Shown piece by piece: positions 1 to 10,986 of a DNA stretch of 43,570 nucleotides. The position numbers and the translations under genes are program-made. The notes under the pieces were generated by a model. That model did not search any database, was not told the origin of the DNA, and was given only the letters and a program-made list of their open reading frames with translations. How positions within the stretch are numbered: position 1 is the stretch's first letter; each line of letters starts with the position of its first letter. Source of the DNA: Zygnema cylindricum (taxonomy: Eukaryota > Streptophyta > Zygnematophyceae > Zygnematales > Zygnemataceae); NCBI GenBank assembly GCA_037447655.1, contig JBBHKE010001338.1:151004-194573 (forward strand), written 5' to 3'.

Positions 1-75
1 GAGAGAAGGGAGGGAGGGAGGGAGGGAGGGAGAGAGAGAGAGGAGGGAGAGAGGCGAAGGAGAGGGAGAGAGAGG
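1..75. repeat. GGGA/GA purine-rich low-complexity tract
   Basis: Runs of GGGA and GAGA at the window edge, continuing as a purine-rich stretch to about 130. It lies in the intron or 3' side of the uS5m gene, whose reading frame is on the other strand. No coding signal is seen. Confidence 0.85.
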
Positions 76-331
76 CGGAGGGAGAAGGGGAATGACAATG
101 AATGGGACACAGGGAGAGAGGGGGAGGAGCAAATGATGGGGATAAAGAACAAATATTCTGTTCAACAGAATATAGATAGGATGGCAGAAGTCAATTACTC
201 TGCAACTCTTTTTCACAAAGAGCTTGTTCACTATGTTGGACAAAATAAGCTGGTGAATTTAAAAAAATAAACGCCTTTCCTCCCTCAGTCTCTCTTTCAA
301 CCGTCTTTCGCTCTCGCGCTCTCCCTCTCCA

Positions 332-436
332 GTGTCCTGTTACTCTCCCCCTTCTCTCCCTCTCCCGTCCCCTGTTACTCTCCCCCTTCACTCCCTCGCC
401 TGTGTCCTGTTACTCTCCTCCTTCTCTCCCTCTCTC
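332..436. repeat. 35-bp minisatellite, three tandem copies
   Basis: Three direct copies start at 332, 367 and 402, each opening with a variant of GTGTCCTGTTACTCTCC and differing at a few bases. The array sits in the intron directly after the donor of uS5m exon 6 (donor GTGAGA at 438-433 on the minus strand). Confidence 0.85.
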
Positions 437-438
437 AC

Positions 439-3400
439 CTTAGTTTTCACATCTTTGTAACCCGCGAGTCTCAGAATTCCTCCAACAGTACTTCCAGCTC
501 TCATACCACATCCCTCCTTTCCAGGCCATAAATAAACCTGAAATAAAGTTGAAAGTTGAAGTAATTAAGAATTGAAGGAAAAAACCATTCTTCGCCACAT
601 GTATTTATCATAGAGACAGTTTCTAAAAATTCTTGAAATATTTTTCTAGTCACCTCGATTTACTGTTTATCTCACGTATGGCTCGTTTGAAAAGATGAAT
701 TTGGGAAGAAAAAAAATGAAAAGTTTATTTTACTTTTTTTTTTTTTGAGACATTATCTGGGTGATACAATGTAAAACACATTGCTTTTTCTATAGCTTAA
801 ATGTTGAAGTCCAAAGCTTTTAAAAAATGTAAATCACTTTACAGGAAATCTAAATTTCAATTTTTACACATTCTTTCAGTGAGAGCTATCAAAGAAAAAC
901 GTCCAGATTTAGGGTGGTGTATTCTCAAATCATTTATAATATTTACAATAAAAAAGCTGGCATTAAAAACGGCCATGAAAAGAAAAGAAAAAAAATGAGA
1001 GTCGGACAAGAACCCTTACCTTTGTCTTTTCATATTTTGCCACAATTGGTTCATATAGAGTGCGCTCCTCAAAACGTTCAAAATAATGTAAGTTACGGAT
1101 GGATCTCGAATAAGCCTAAGAATAATAATAAAAAAAGAGTCAAAATAATTGTATGTTTCACACGCAAAACACACACCAAAAAAAAAATGGAGCTTGGGGT
1201 ATGTAGAATTTCTAAACTGTAGTCTTAACATTTCTCCCTCATTCTCAAAAAACAAAAAGTTTCTAACAACTTCCTAGTTTCTATCCCCCAACCCACTTTC
1301 TCAAAGATTATTCACATTACCTCTAAACTGCATAACAAAAAGACTTGTGCTTACAGAGTTTCAACGAGAGATTCATAGTGTATCAACTGCAAAGCCGAAA
1401 ATCGGCAATAGCGATACTTATCGACAATCGAGAATCGGTTTTTGCCCTTTCTATTGTTTCGATATTTCGATATGTACCGGTAGTACAAAATGTACTGCAA
1501 AGACTGTACCTAGTGGTCGGTGTAGTACATCTGTCCACATTTATATTCTTGCATCGCCTGCTTCTGACTTTGCAGGTTCATAATATGTTTTTTTCGGCCC
1601 TTAAACGATAAATTGTGGGTCAAAAACTCGCAGTATGTACACTCAGTCAAGAATTTGGAGCATTGTTTTCGTTAAAATTATTTTTTGCATTTTTTTATCA
1701 AAATATATTGTCGATAAACTTTGATATGCTTATCGGTATGATAATCGGTTATCGGGCAAACTATGGGGCACACCCTAAAAGTTATCGATTATCAATTATC
1801 GAAAAAAAATACTTCGATATGAAACCCTAAATTTAACTCATAAACTGACGAAGTTAAAATCTTTCTTATCTGGTTCAGGAGGGGGGAAAGGAAAAACACC
1901 TTATCTATTGCGGCCGATACTTCCGCTGACTTCCCCTTTCCAAATCCCACTGCCCCATTGCTATTCCCACACACCACAAAAGCGGTAAATCCAAACACTC
2001 CTCCTCCCTGCAACGACATCAAAAAGAGAGTCAGAAGATAAGGAGAGAGGAAAAGAAGAACGAGGAAGGAAAACGTTGCCACAAGGACAATACAATATCA
2101 TCCATAAATTCGGTTCTGTCCTTATAAAAAGAGACTCTCTGACAGACAGACAGATAGACGGACAGATAGGACAGAGAGGGGCAGGGGGGAAGGGAAGGGG
2201 AAGGGGAAGGGGGAGGGGAAGAGGGAGAGGGAGGGGGAGAGGGAAAAGGCGAGAGGGAGAGAGAGAGAGGGAGAGAGAGAGAGAGAGAAGTCACAAGAAA
2301 AAACAAAACTAACTAGTTAGAAAGTTTTGTTGGATGGATAATTTGAAACATTATGAATACGGCAAAAGGAGAGAGAGAGGGAGAGGGAGAGGGCTACGAA
2401 CCTTTGTCACTTTACATGTGCGGTTTACATCTACAACACGCATTTGAAATTGCTGAGGAAACAAACAGAAAAAAAACGGAATTAGATTCTTTTAAAAAAC
2501 ACAAATATTTCTTGCTTTCAAAGAAAAACAGATACAAAGCTGCTGACATCAATGCAACGAAAAGGTTGAATAAATAAAGGATCCACTCCTACTCACTCGT
2601 TTAAAGTGATTCATGGACGGTGGTTCAGTTGGTTTCATTTTTAACATTTTTTGGAGCACAAATCTTCGCATTTTGCGAGGTACAGCCTGGAGCTCAGCTT
2701 CAATGGGGTCGATGTCCTCATCTAAGCCGTTCCCCTCTTCCTCTACCTCTTCCTCAGCCCCCATAGTCAGTCTGACAGCTTCTCCTTCTACAAAGTGCTC
2801 AATATCTTCGTCTTCTTCGCTATTTCCTTCTTCTTCCTCACTAATTTCGGGAATGCTCTTTTCAGAGAAACTTCTATTTCGTGAACGAGAATCTTGGTCA
2901 AAATTTCCGCGAGAGGATCCAGCGGAGAAATCTGTATTGTTACCAACCACAAGAAAGCATAAATATGCTTTTTCAGTTCGACAGATACACCCTCCGTTAT
3001 GCTGTCCACTGCCATTAGCTGATGTTCCCGTTATCTGACTAGAGTTAAAACGGTTGAGGTTGACGCAGTGAAATATAAGATGTCAGTGATTCGAAGTTAC
3101 CTTTTGGCTTTTTGTTCAAGTTCTTCAGTCAAAACTGAAGTATTAGCATCAGTATTAGTATTAGTATTAGTATTAGCATTAGTATTAGCATTAGTTTATT
3201 AGTATTAGTATTAGTATTAGTTTATTAGGATTAGTTTATTAAGATTAGTACTAGTTTACTAATATTAGTAATAGTTTATTGGTATTAAAATTAGTTTATT
3301 GGAGTTATTTTATTAGTATTGGTTTATTGATTAACTGGTCTATTGATTTATTAATTTATTGGTTTATTGGTTTATTGGTTTATTGGTTAATTGGTTTATT

Positions 3401-4466
3401 GGTTAATTGGTTTATTGGTTTATTAATTTATTGGTTTATTGGTTCATTGGTTCAATGGGGCACTGGTTCAACGAGATTAGTATTAATTTACTAGTATAGC
3501 AATAGTATTAAAATTAGTTTATTGGAGTTATTTTATTAGTATTGGTTTATTGGTTAACTGGTCTATTGGTTTATTAATTTATTGGTTCATTGGTTCATTG
3601 GTTTATTAAATATTGGTTTATTAAATTTTGGTTTATTAAATTATAAGTTTTTTTTTTATTAGTTTATTAGTTTATTATGTTAATAGTTCATTCATTTTTT
3701 GTTTTCCAGCTGTTTAGTTTAATGGTATTTGGATTAGTATTCGTAATCGTCTTCGTATTAGTATTACTTTTAGCATTAGAATTAGTATTAGTATTAGTAT
3801 TGGTATTAGAATTCGTATTAGTATTGGTGTTGGTACTAATATTGGTTCACAACTATAGTATTGAACTTTTAGCTTTGAGGTTTTTTTTTTTTTTTGCTTT
3901 TTTTTTTTGGTAGTGCGAGAGTCATAGGGTAATAGCACAAGAGAAATTTACCAACACATGTTCAAGGTGAATCGTACAGTTTTAAGAGTACAATACCGTC
4001 CGTACAATAATCACAAAATTGTACAATTTACCCTCAAAACGAGAGTACAACGTCGACAGTGCAATAATCAAAAACCTTATCAAGTTCGTAAGGTTAAATG
4101 CGGGAATAAAATTGCAAAGCGAAAACAAAATAATCAACTTCTTCAAATTTAAACAAGCTCATAAACGACAAACGCATCGGACAAACCCTAAAAATCCGTT
4201 ACGCAAAAAGAAATCCACTTTCATGAACGCATTATGCACACTGAAAATTTCCGTACAATTCCGTACAATTCACGTAGAATAAGCGCACCTTCTGAAGAAA
4301 AAAATCGCATTCCTTGGACTCCTCCATGCTCGCTCAAAAAGTGTCGTCCATAACTTACTTGATGACCGCCATGGATTTCCGCAGAAGAAGAGAGAGAAGA
4401 GAGAGTGCCCCGTGCACTCCCTCCAAGAAGGAAGCGACGAAGAGCGGTCGCCGCACGAAAAGCCAT
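439..4466 (-). CDS. Mitochondrial small ribosomal subunit protein uS5 (partial, 3' end off window)
   Basis: Nuclear gene for uS5 of the mitochondrial ribosome. Exons read on the minus strand: 4466-4289, 2931-2597, 2452-2402, 2007-1900, 1115-1020, 537-439; phases agree across all five introns, giving 289 codons. Exon 1 begins MAFRAATALRRFLL and runs to RFFSSE: rich in Arg and Ser with almost no acids, a good mitochondrial presequence. Exon 2 (about residues 60-171) is a very acidic linker ending EAELQAVPRKMRRF. Exons 3-4 carry the S5 N-terminal RNA-binding fold (MRVVDVNRTCKVTKGG, then AFVVCGNSNGAVGFGKGK). Exons 5-6 carry NLHYFERFEERT, VYLWP and GCGMRAGSTVGGILRLAGYK, typical of the uS5 C-terminal fold. 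The layout resembles Arabidopsis At1g64880 as I recall it. After the donor at 438 the expected GSRN-type C-terminal exon is not found, so the gene probably continues below position 1. The plastid or cytosolic version is less likely given the presequence and insert. Confidence 0.92.
1116..1899 (-). other. uS5m intron 4, ATCGAT-rich
   Basis: Intron between uS5m exons 4 and 5. It contains many words of the TATCGATAA and CGATAT type between about 1380 and 1820, resembling the inside of the hAT-like element at 12183-12643. I could not pair convincing termini, so no element is called. Confidence 0.5.
2165..2295. repeat. GGGGAA/GAGA purine tract in uS5m intron 3
   Basis: AGGGGAAGGGG and GAGAGAG runs on the plus strand inside the intron between exons 3 and 4 (2008-2401). 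A shorter similar run is at 2368-2392, directly next to the exon 3 donor. Long open frames here are repeat artefacts. Confidence 0.85.
3135..3880. repeat. TTAGTA / TTTATTGG low-complexity block in uS5m intron 1
   Basis: About 750 bp of degenerate short repeats: (TATTAG)n at 3140-3300, (GGTTTATT)n at 3320-3640, then TATTAG variants again at 3720-3850. Blocks recur internally: AAAATTAGTTTATTGGAGTT occurs near 3287 and again near 3511. It fills much of the 1.36-kb first intron of uS5m. No gene is seen in it. Confidence 0.85.
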
Positions 4467-4510
4467 GGAGAGGACAGGTCAGGAGTAACAGAAGAAAAGC
4501 ATGAGAGCGC

Positions 4511-4516
4511 CACGTG
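4511..4516. promoter_or_regulatory. CACGTG G-box upstream of uS5m
   Basis: A palindromic CACGTG in the context CGCCACGTGGCAG lies 45 bp upstream of the uS5m start codon; a second, GCACGTGC, is near 4592. G-boxes bind plant bZIP/bHLH factors (established). Use as a promoter element here is inferred from position only. Confidence 0.35.
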
Positions 4517-4751
4517 GCAGCTGGTTCTAAGGGACCGGAGGGTTCCAAAAATGAATCGCTCTCAATTCGGACGCTCCTTCGTGCTTAAAAGGCACGTGCG
4601 AGGCCAGGGTCAGGGAATTGAAATGGAATGACGGTTATTGGTACTGTGGTATTGCATATCGATCTTAAAATGTCGAGATTCAGCTTTCAGTATTGACAGG
4701 CGTATCGATATGGCGATTCGACTATGTTTTGGCACGAATTTATGATATTAA

Positions 4752-5691
4752 GGGTATGTCCTCATGTATTAAAGTTTCTACTTTTCTCTGTCTTTTTGCC
4801 TTGAAATTCAGGGAACTTTGACAAAAACTTTAGCCGTACGAGAAAATCATTTTTACCAAAGTAGAGTGAACGTCAATTCATACTTTGTATGTACGGCGTG
4901 TTTGTCGTCATGTGAATGCATTTTGGCGTTTTCCCCTTTTCGACCCCCGTACAAGAGAATCCAGCCCAAAAAAAAACTTAATCCAAAATCACCTCAAGGG
5001 GGTGATTTTAGTTCAGGTACCGCCCAAACAGCGAATGAAAAACAAACCACGCACGCGCCACACGATTTGTCAAATTTTAGGACGAGGGAGAGTCCTCGCT
5101 ATTTTTCTCCATGCCCGTCACGCGCTATGTACGGAAAAAAAAATGCAGGGGTTTCGGACCTCCACTTTCAATCATGGGTCCTTTGCAAAAAAAATCGTCG
5201 TCGTAGCCTCTCCTCTCTCCCTCCCACACCATCGCTTGTATCTCACACTTTTTAAAATGAGACACGACAATATTGATATAAAATGAAAAAAAAAAAAAAA
5301 TCTGACAATTTTTAGGTTTTTTTTTAATGGCAAGTCGAGTGAGAAAAGTATAAAAAACGAAATCGGGAAACCATGGCGGAAAGTTCTTGAATCTGTGACA
5401 TCGACGTTGTCACAAGCAAGTGTGACGTCACAATGTCACCAAACCCTAAACATCTACAATTTCACAAAAATTAGACGTTTACAATTGTCGTTGCTTTTGT
5501 TGGCGTCACCAATCGTCGAAAGTTTCGTAGTCGTCTTTCATCGTCACAAGTTGTACTTTGGTCTACAACCGTCACATGTCAAAGTTCCGATTTCATTTTC
5601 GCACATTGGGGCGCTCTTCAAAGTAGTACGGCGAATCTCCACTATAGTCCAAAATACTTTATCAAAGTATCGATTACATGGGGACACCCCT
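4752..5691. mobile_element. PIF/Harbinger-like non-autonomous element E1
   Basis: Starts GGGTATGTCCTCATGTA and ends in the near inverse complement (TACATGGGGACACCCCT). TAA lies on both sides (4749-4751 and 5692-5694). The 3-bp TWA duplication and G-rich terminal inverted repeat fit PIF/Harbinger MITEs. The interior is rich in GTGACG-type subterminal words. No transposase frame is present. The right border is offset by one or two bases from a perfect match. Confidence 0.65.
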
Positions 5692-5694
5692 TAA

Positions 5695-6526
5695 GGGTAT
5701 GTCTCCATGTACTTGAAACTTTGCGAACTTACTTTGTTTTTTAGCGCTGATCCGACTGACCCAAATTTCAAGTGTCCCTATGTGTAACAAAAAAATTGTT
5801 ACTTAAAGGTGTGACGGTTGTATATGCTGACAAAGTCTGTGACGGTTGTCAACGTCTACAAAATGTTCAAAATTGTTTGTGACGTTTTATGTGACATTCT
5901 TAGACGTTTTCCTTATCAACCCTTTGTATATGGATGTTGTTCATGGTTGAAGAAGTGTCGTTTTCGTTGCCTTCCCTGTACGGTTGCCTTTTTGAAAGAG
6001 TGGATGTGAGGCTACGTGAGATAGGTGACGCGTGCGAATTAGGGGTGCCCTCAAAGATTTCTCACGATTTTGTGAAATGGCATTGTAATTTTCAGACCCC
6101 GAAAATGAAAAAAAATGTACTGAATGAAACTCGACAGAACAAAACAAATTGTGTACTTTGATGGACGCAAACTGAAAAAACATAACGGATAGTGTAATTT
6201 TCGTCGTCGCTTGTTTCGTTTGAAAAATTTGAAAAATTTATACACGTGCGAATATGTGTTCATGTTTTCTTAGCAAGCATACATTGATTTAAAACACATC
6301 GCCCATGTGTTTTAAATAAAAGTTTGAAAATGACGTTTTTGTCGTGGCCGTGGGTCAAAAAACACAAAACGACAACATGTAGTACATTCTAAGTTCGATG
6401 ATGACGAAAAATGTCCTTTTGATATTTTCGATTTTTTTGTACAATTGATACTTACGCAGTACGAGGCTAAGTTTTAGAGGAAAACAAAAGAAAAACTACC
6501 TTACTTTGGCACATAGAGGCGTACCC
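5695..6526. mobile_element. PIF/Harbinger-like non-autonomous element E2
   Basis: Starts GGGTATGTCTCCATGTAC and ends in the inverse of GGGTACGCCTCTATGTG. TAA flanks it exactly on both sides (5692-5694, 6527-6529), and the left TAA is shared with E1. It contains subterminal GTGACGGTTGTC-type repeats. Its sequence matches E3 (10987-11764) in inverse orientation over most of its length, for example around the word CATGTAGTAC at 6377 and its partner near 11121. Confidence 0.72.
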
Positions 6527-6529
6527 TAA

Positions 6530-6948
6530 GATTGACGATATTAAACCCTTTATTTTTGTTGGGTTTGAGGTTGTGATGCGTATCCTAGAAAATGGCATGA
6601 TACTTTAGGAGTAATTGTTTTGTTTTTGTATTTTTTAGGTGATGTCCATAAAATTTAGTGACAAAATTGTGGTACAGAATCATTTTCGTATGATGATACC
6701 GTGTACATTTTATTTGTAATGTGCAAAAACTTTTAGATACTCCAAATAAGGTAAGCGTAATGTACCATACAGTGCGCTGACAATGTGAAGTCACTGGATT
6801 CTGCCTTTCATGGTGCTTTCGCAAATTCAAACTCTGCAGTATATTTATTATTCTGGGCCCCGAAACAAGCACCCGTCACTATTTTCCTTTTCATATGATT
6901 TGAAAGTTCGCATATTCAGCGGACCAAAGATAAGTGCCGCGTTGAAAC
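6530..6948. other. Spacer between E2 and hAT-like element M1
   Basis: No gene, repeat pairing or RNA gene recognised. It does not resemble the corresponding spacer on the other side (10795-10983), which argues that E2/M1 and M2/E3 were not produced by one inverted duplication. Confidence 0.5.
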
Positions 6949-6956
6949 ATTTGTAG

Positions 6957-7414
6957 CATAGTTCAAAAGTAGGTGACCGTACGCCCATACAATATGCCTA
7001 TTGTATGCAAAACATACAATATGGCCTTAAGACCCATATTGTATTGGCCGCAAAATGAAATAAAATAGTAACAGGGTTGAGTTGCACATGGATCGATAGA
7101 GAATACAACGTCATGTCTAAATTTGAAAAAAAAAATCGAACAAAAAAATATTTTTATGTGAGTTTTGAGCGACTTTTTATTTAAACCGTCAGATTCGGAC
7201 GATCTGACGGTCTTTGATGAAAGTAACGATCTAAGAAGATCACATGAAAAGCCCATAACACAACTTACGATAGGACTATCGTCAGATTCGGACGATCGGA
7301 CGGCCGCTGATGAAAGTAGCGATCTAAGAAGATCACATGGAAAGCCCGTAACACAACTTACGCTAAAGGCGGCCTACAAAAGGCCTACAAAAAAACGCCT
7401 ACTTTTGAACTATG
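6957..7414. mobile_element. hAT-like MITE M1
   Basis: Terminal inverted repeats CATAGTTCAAAAGTAGG / CCTACTTTTGAACTATG, flanked by a perfect 8-bp direct duplication ATTTGTAG (6949-6956 and 7415-7422). An 8-bp duplication is the hAT hallmark. Length is 458 bp with no transposase. The interior has an AACATACAATATGG palindromic segment near 7010 and an internal direct duplication of about 93 bp (7191 and 7284). Confidence 0.85.
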
Positions 7415-7464
7415 ATTTGTAGGGAAAATTTTAGACGGTTTTGGTTTTTTGAATGCAGTGTTAG

Positions 7465-8354
7465 GGTAAGGTTCCATTAGGGGGAAAATGCCGTTGTCTA
7501 CTGAAATTCGTACTCTTTCGTACAGTACCGTACCAAACAAAAATAAAATGTCAGAAAAACAAGCCTACTGAATGATGGATTTGATTCTCCACGTTTATGG
7601 TCGTAAACGTGGACCGTCGGATGCATAATCGGATACTCCATCGTCTGACACTTTCAGTTCGCAACAAGTGACCCGGAGTAGGTCAATTCATAGAGCCTGA
7701 ACGAATAACATCGTGCCTCGTGGAAAAGTGAAGAAATATCCACGACGACCACGCGACCAGGTTGGTACACGTCGCATATGACATGTGCCTTCCGCCAGGG
7801 AGGATGCGAGGCCACCGGAAGACGCAAAAAAATCTTTGACGGAGGATATTATTTCACGCGATCCACTAACCATTTTGACATTTTCGTACGCTTTTACAAA
7901 TCTTAAGGGCAAGGTTCCATTAGGGAAAAAACGACGTTGTTTACTGAAAGCCGTACTGTTTCGTACAGTGCCGTACCAAAGAAAAAAAATGTCAGAAAAA
8001 CAAGGCTACTGAATGAGGGATTTGATTCTCCACGTTTATGGGCGTAAACGTGGACCGTCGGATGCATTATCGGATACGCCGTCGTCTGACACTTTCAGTT
8101 CGCAACAAGTGACCTGGAGTAGGTCAATTCTCAGCGCCTGAACGAATACCGTCGTGCCTCGTGGAAAAGTGAACAAATATCCACGACGACCGCGCGACCA
8201 GATGGGTACACGTCGCATATGACATGTGCCTTCCGCCAGGGAGGATGCGAGGCCACCGGAAGCCGCAAGAAAATCTATGACGGAAGATATTGTTTCACGC
8301 TTCTGTTGGTATCCACTAACCATTCTGACATTTTCGTACGCTTTTACATATCTT
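7465..8354. repeat. Two tandem copies of a ~443-bp unit
   Basis: AAGGTTCCATTAGGG starts at 7468 and again at 7911. The copies stay aligned throughout, sharing for example GATTCTCCACGTTTATGG, GTGGACCGTCGGATGCAT and CATATGACATGTGCCTTCCG. Copy 2 has about 10 extra bases near 8300. Small frames in the two copies mirror each other but match no family I know. Confidence 0.85.
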
Positions 8355-8380
8355 ACGTTTCGTCCGCCCGTACATATTTA

Positions 8381-8872
8381 ATTCAATACGTCGTACAAGT
8401 CACTTTTTACCTTTCGCTGGTACAAATATGTGGTCACAAGTTGCTCTCAGAGATTCTTTGAAGATTACCAGAATCGTATTCATCTATTACGTGAACCAAT
8501 CAAAATGTGCCATGCAAAACAAATGTCGGTTACTGACCCGACACAATGGAACGATCGCCTCAGTAAACGAATTTTTGACGTTTACAGAGAGCGCCTAATG
8601 GAACAACGCTCTAAGTTTCGTCACCCCTTACAGATTTTATTCAATACGTCGTACGAGTCACTTTTTACCTTCGCTGGTACGAATACGTGGTCACAATTTG
8701 CTGTCAGAGATTCTCTGAAGATTACCAGATTGCAATCTTTTATTACGTGGCCAAATCAAAGTGTGCCACGCAAAAACAAATGTCGGTTACTGACCCGACA
8801 CAATGGAACGGTCGCTTCAGTAAACGAATTTTTGATGTTTACAGAGACCGCCTAATGGAACAACGCTCTTAG
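8381..8872. repeat. Two tandem copies of a ~258-bp unit
   Basis: ATTCAATACGTCGTAC begins at 8381 and 8639, followed by parallel copies that both end in CCTAATGGAACAACGCTCT. The duplication follows directly on the 443-bp tandem pair. An open frame over both copies (8430-8855) changes frame between them, so coding is doubtful. Confidence 0.82.
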
Positions 8873-10214
8873 AGGCAAGGCCGGAGAAACTACAGGATTT
8901 TAGTTGGCAAGATTCTCTCCGCAAAAGCAGGATATGAATATTAATATTCACATTCGTTGTCAGTCCGATTTGAAAAATCTTACGAATCTTTGACAGAATC
9001 TCTGTACTTTGACGTCCATTTTGGACGACTACATCTTCACTTCGTGATTTTAATTTTGTTTTGAAGCGGTCGTGTACCTAGTATCGCGTCCGATACGTAA
9101 TTCAATAAAATATACCACAGTACCGACTATATTTCTTACGAGCTCGTACTAAACTGCAGGTTTAGTACAGTACCACGTATAAAGTATCAAGAGATAATCC
9201 TCGATGTACATCACTTTACATGCACTAAAACATATCTTCAAAAACTTTTTGCTCGACTGCCCGTCGAGAGCCAAGACGCCGAGCAACAGTCCTACAGCCA
9301 GATGGTACAATACAGTACAGTAATGTACTCTACCGTACTGTAATGCACTTTACAGTAGTTGGCGCTGTACTTTCAACCTTCCATATTTTATATGCACAGT
9401 TGGATGGTGAATAAAGGAATAATATGTGATTTTGCAGAGCATGTAACGCGCATAGAGTACGGCTGCATCTTATGACTTATAACGACGAGTCAAAGTCAAC
9501 GACTTTATTTGACGGCCATCCAAACAGCCCTACTGTAATCATCGGCCGGCGATTTTATGCGAGTGACGACCGACAAGGTACAAACAGCCGGAAAAGCTCA
9601 AAGCTTTCACACTTTTTGGTACGGACTAATAAACGAATCGGCTACAGTATTCCAGCAATTCAGGAAACTGTCAGCGAGTACCGTACATGTACGTACAGTA
9701 CTGTAGTTAGCTGGTGAAGATGTTTCGTAATAAACTCTCGGTAACGAGATTTCCAGGTGTGTACAGCAGGACAGCTGTACACTATCCGCCGTACATTCAG
9801 TTGAAAGGTGAACCGAGTTCCTATATTAATTATTTGATTCCCATAAACACGTGGCTGCCAGATGATGTTTTATCTATCAGTAAGACCTTGAGAGTCAAGG
9901 TGGTCCACAAATCAAATGCCACGTCAGCCACGTGGTATACAGTCAGACGCAATCCAGGTCAGGCTCGTAAAATGACGTCATATCAACCCCCTCCAAGGCT
10001 CGGACTGAAAATATTATAAGGGTCTCGTCTAGGTCAATAATGGACCAACAGTACAAACTACATAAAAAAATAAAAATGTACGATGTCGCTGAAAAAAAAA
10101 AATTATATGTTATGTACTGTACTTTCTAAAAAGTACGAACTTCCCGACTTCTGGGCTCCTTTGTAGATGGGGGGGAGGAAACTACAGTACGTGGCGTCAA
10201 TGTTGTTTTCGTCA
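8873..10214. other. GTAC-rich gene-free core between M1 and M2
   Basis: No long coding frame; the largest frames, at 9472-9717 and 9714-10019, look like chance. The segment is crowded with GTAC, TACAGTAC and CCGTAC words (9305-9360, 9680-9700). It may be the inside of an older unclassified element. Confidence 0.5.
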
Positions 10215-10222
10215 CTTTGTTC

Positions 10223-10786
10223 CATAGTTCAAAAGTAGGCGTTTATATGGTAGGCCTTTGGTAGGCGCACAAAACTTGGCACAAAACTCGCGCAAAGTAG
10301 GCATACTGTATGTGTTTGCGTTGTGCACACTCTTGTACGAACGTACGAATCTGACGTATGATCATAGTACAGCGCACGCCGTCGGGCGATTTTTTTTAGC
10401 AAACTGACAGGGCGTATGATGACATTCAGCGGGGAAAAAAACCCGGAAAAAAATAACGCGGACGTAACTCCTATCGTAAGTTGTGTTATGGGCTTTCCAT
10501 GTGATCTTCTTAGATCACTACTTTGATCAGCGACCGTCCGATCGTCCAAATCTGACGGTTAAAATAGAAAATACCTCAAAACTCACGGAAAAATAAAAAA
10601 ATTTCTGAATGTTTTTCAAAATTTAGACATGACATTTAATTCTCTATCGATCGATGTGCAACTCAACCTTGTTACTATTTTTTTTCATTTTGCGACCAAT
10701 ACAATATGTGTCTTAAGATCATATTGTATGTTTTGCGTACAATAGGCATATTGTATGGGCGTACTTTCACCTACTTTTGAACTATG
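10223..10786. mobile_element. hAT-like MITE M2, inverted relative to M1
   Basis: Begins CATAGTTCAAAAGTAGGCG and ends CCTACTTTTGAACTATG; flanks are CTTTGTTC and ATTTGTTC (7 of 8 equal, 10215-10222 and 10787-10794). Read on the minus strand it follows M1 closely, sharing CCCATACAATATGCCTATTG and AGATCACATG words. At 564 bp it is longer than M1 through extra sequence near 10260-10460, and it lacks M1's internal 93-bp duplication. Confidence 0.82.
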
Positions 10787-10794
10787 ATTTGTTC

Positions 10795-10983
10795 ACACTT
10801 CTCGGATTTTTCAACGGCTGCGATAAAAAGGTAAAGATCTCAGCTTCGATTGGCATTTTTCAAAACAAATCTTGGAAAAATGTGTGTTATGGAAAAAGTA
10901 TGTTTACAAGTGGCGGAAAAAGTATTGACGAAGCACGATGCGGTTCGCCGTGTGCGTTAACAATATTAAATAATAAAATACAC
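10795..10983. other. Spacer between M2 and E3
   Basis: Nothing recognisable. It begins ACACTTCTCGG, part of a TGTTCACACTTCTCG word (using the target duplication) that is seen again at 13101. Confidence 0.4.
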
Positions 10984-10986
10984 TAA

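Noticed and set aside
1371-1820. A hAT-like element in uS5m intron 4
   Set aside because: The interior resembles 12183-12643, but no paired termini or target duplication could be found.
2613-3038. Plus-strand 141-codon Ser-rich frame
   Set aside because: It is the antisense of the acidic uS5m exon 2, whose minus-strand frame has matching splice sites and phases.
4314-4631. Plus-strand 105-codon basic frame
   Set aside because: Antisense of the uS5m presequence exon.
4752-5691. E1 as a piggyBac-type element, because TTAA lies at both borders
   Set aside because: E2 and E3, which share the termini, are flanked by TAA rather than TTAA, and the ends begin GGG rather than the CCC usual for piggyBac.
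8430-8855. 141-codon frame over the 258-bp tandem pair as a repeat protein
   Set aside because: The two copies are read in different frames, so the frame is not kept by selection.
9472-10019. Two overlapping frames of 81 and 101 codons as a possible transposase
   Set aside because: No DDE or zinc-finger pattern, and composition follows the GTAC-rich background.
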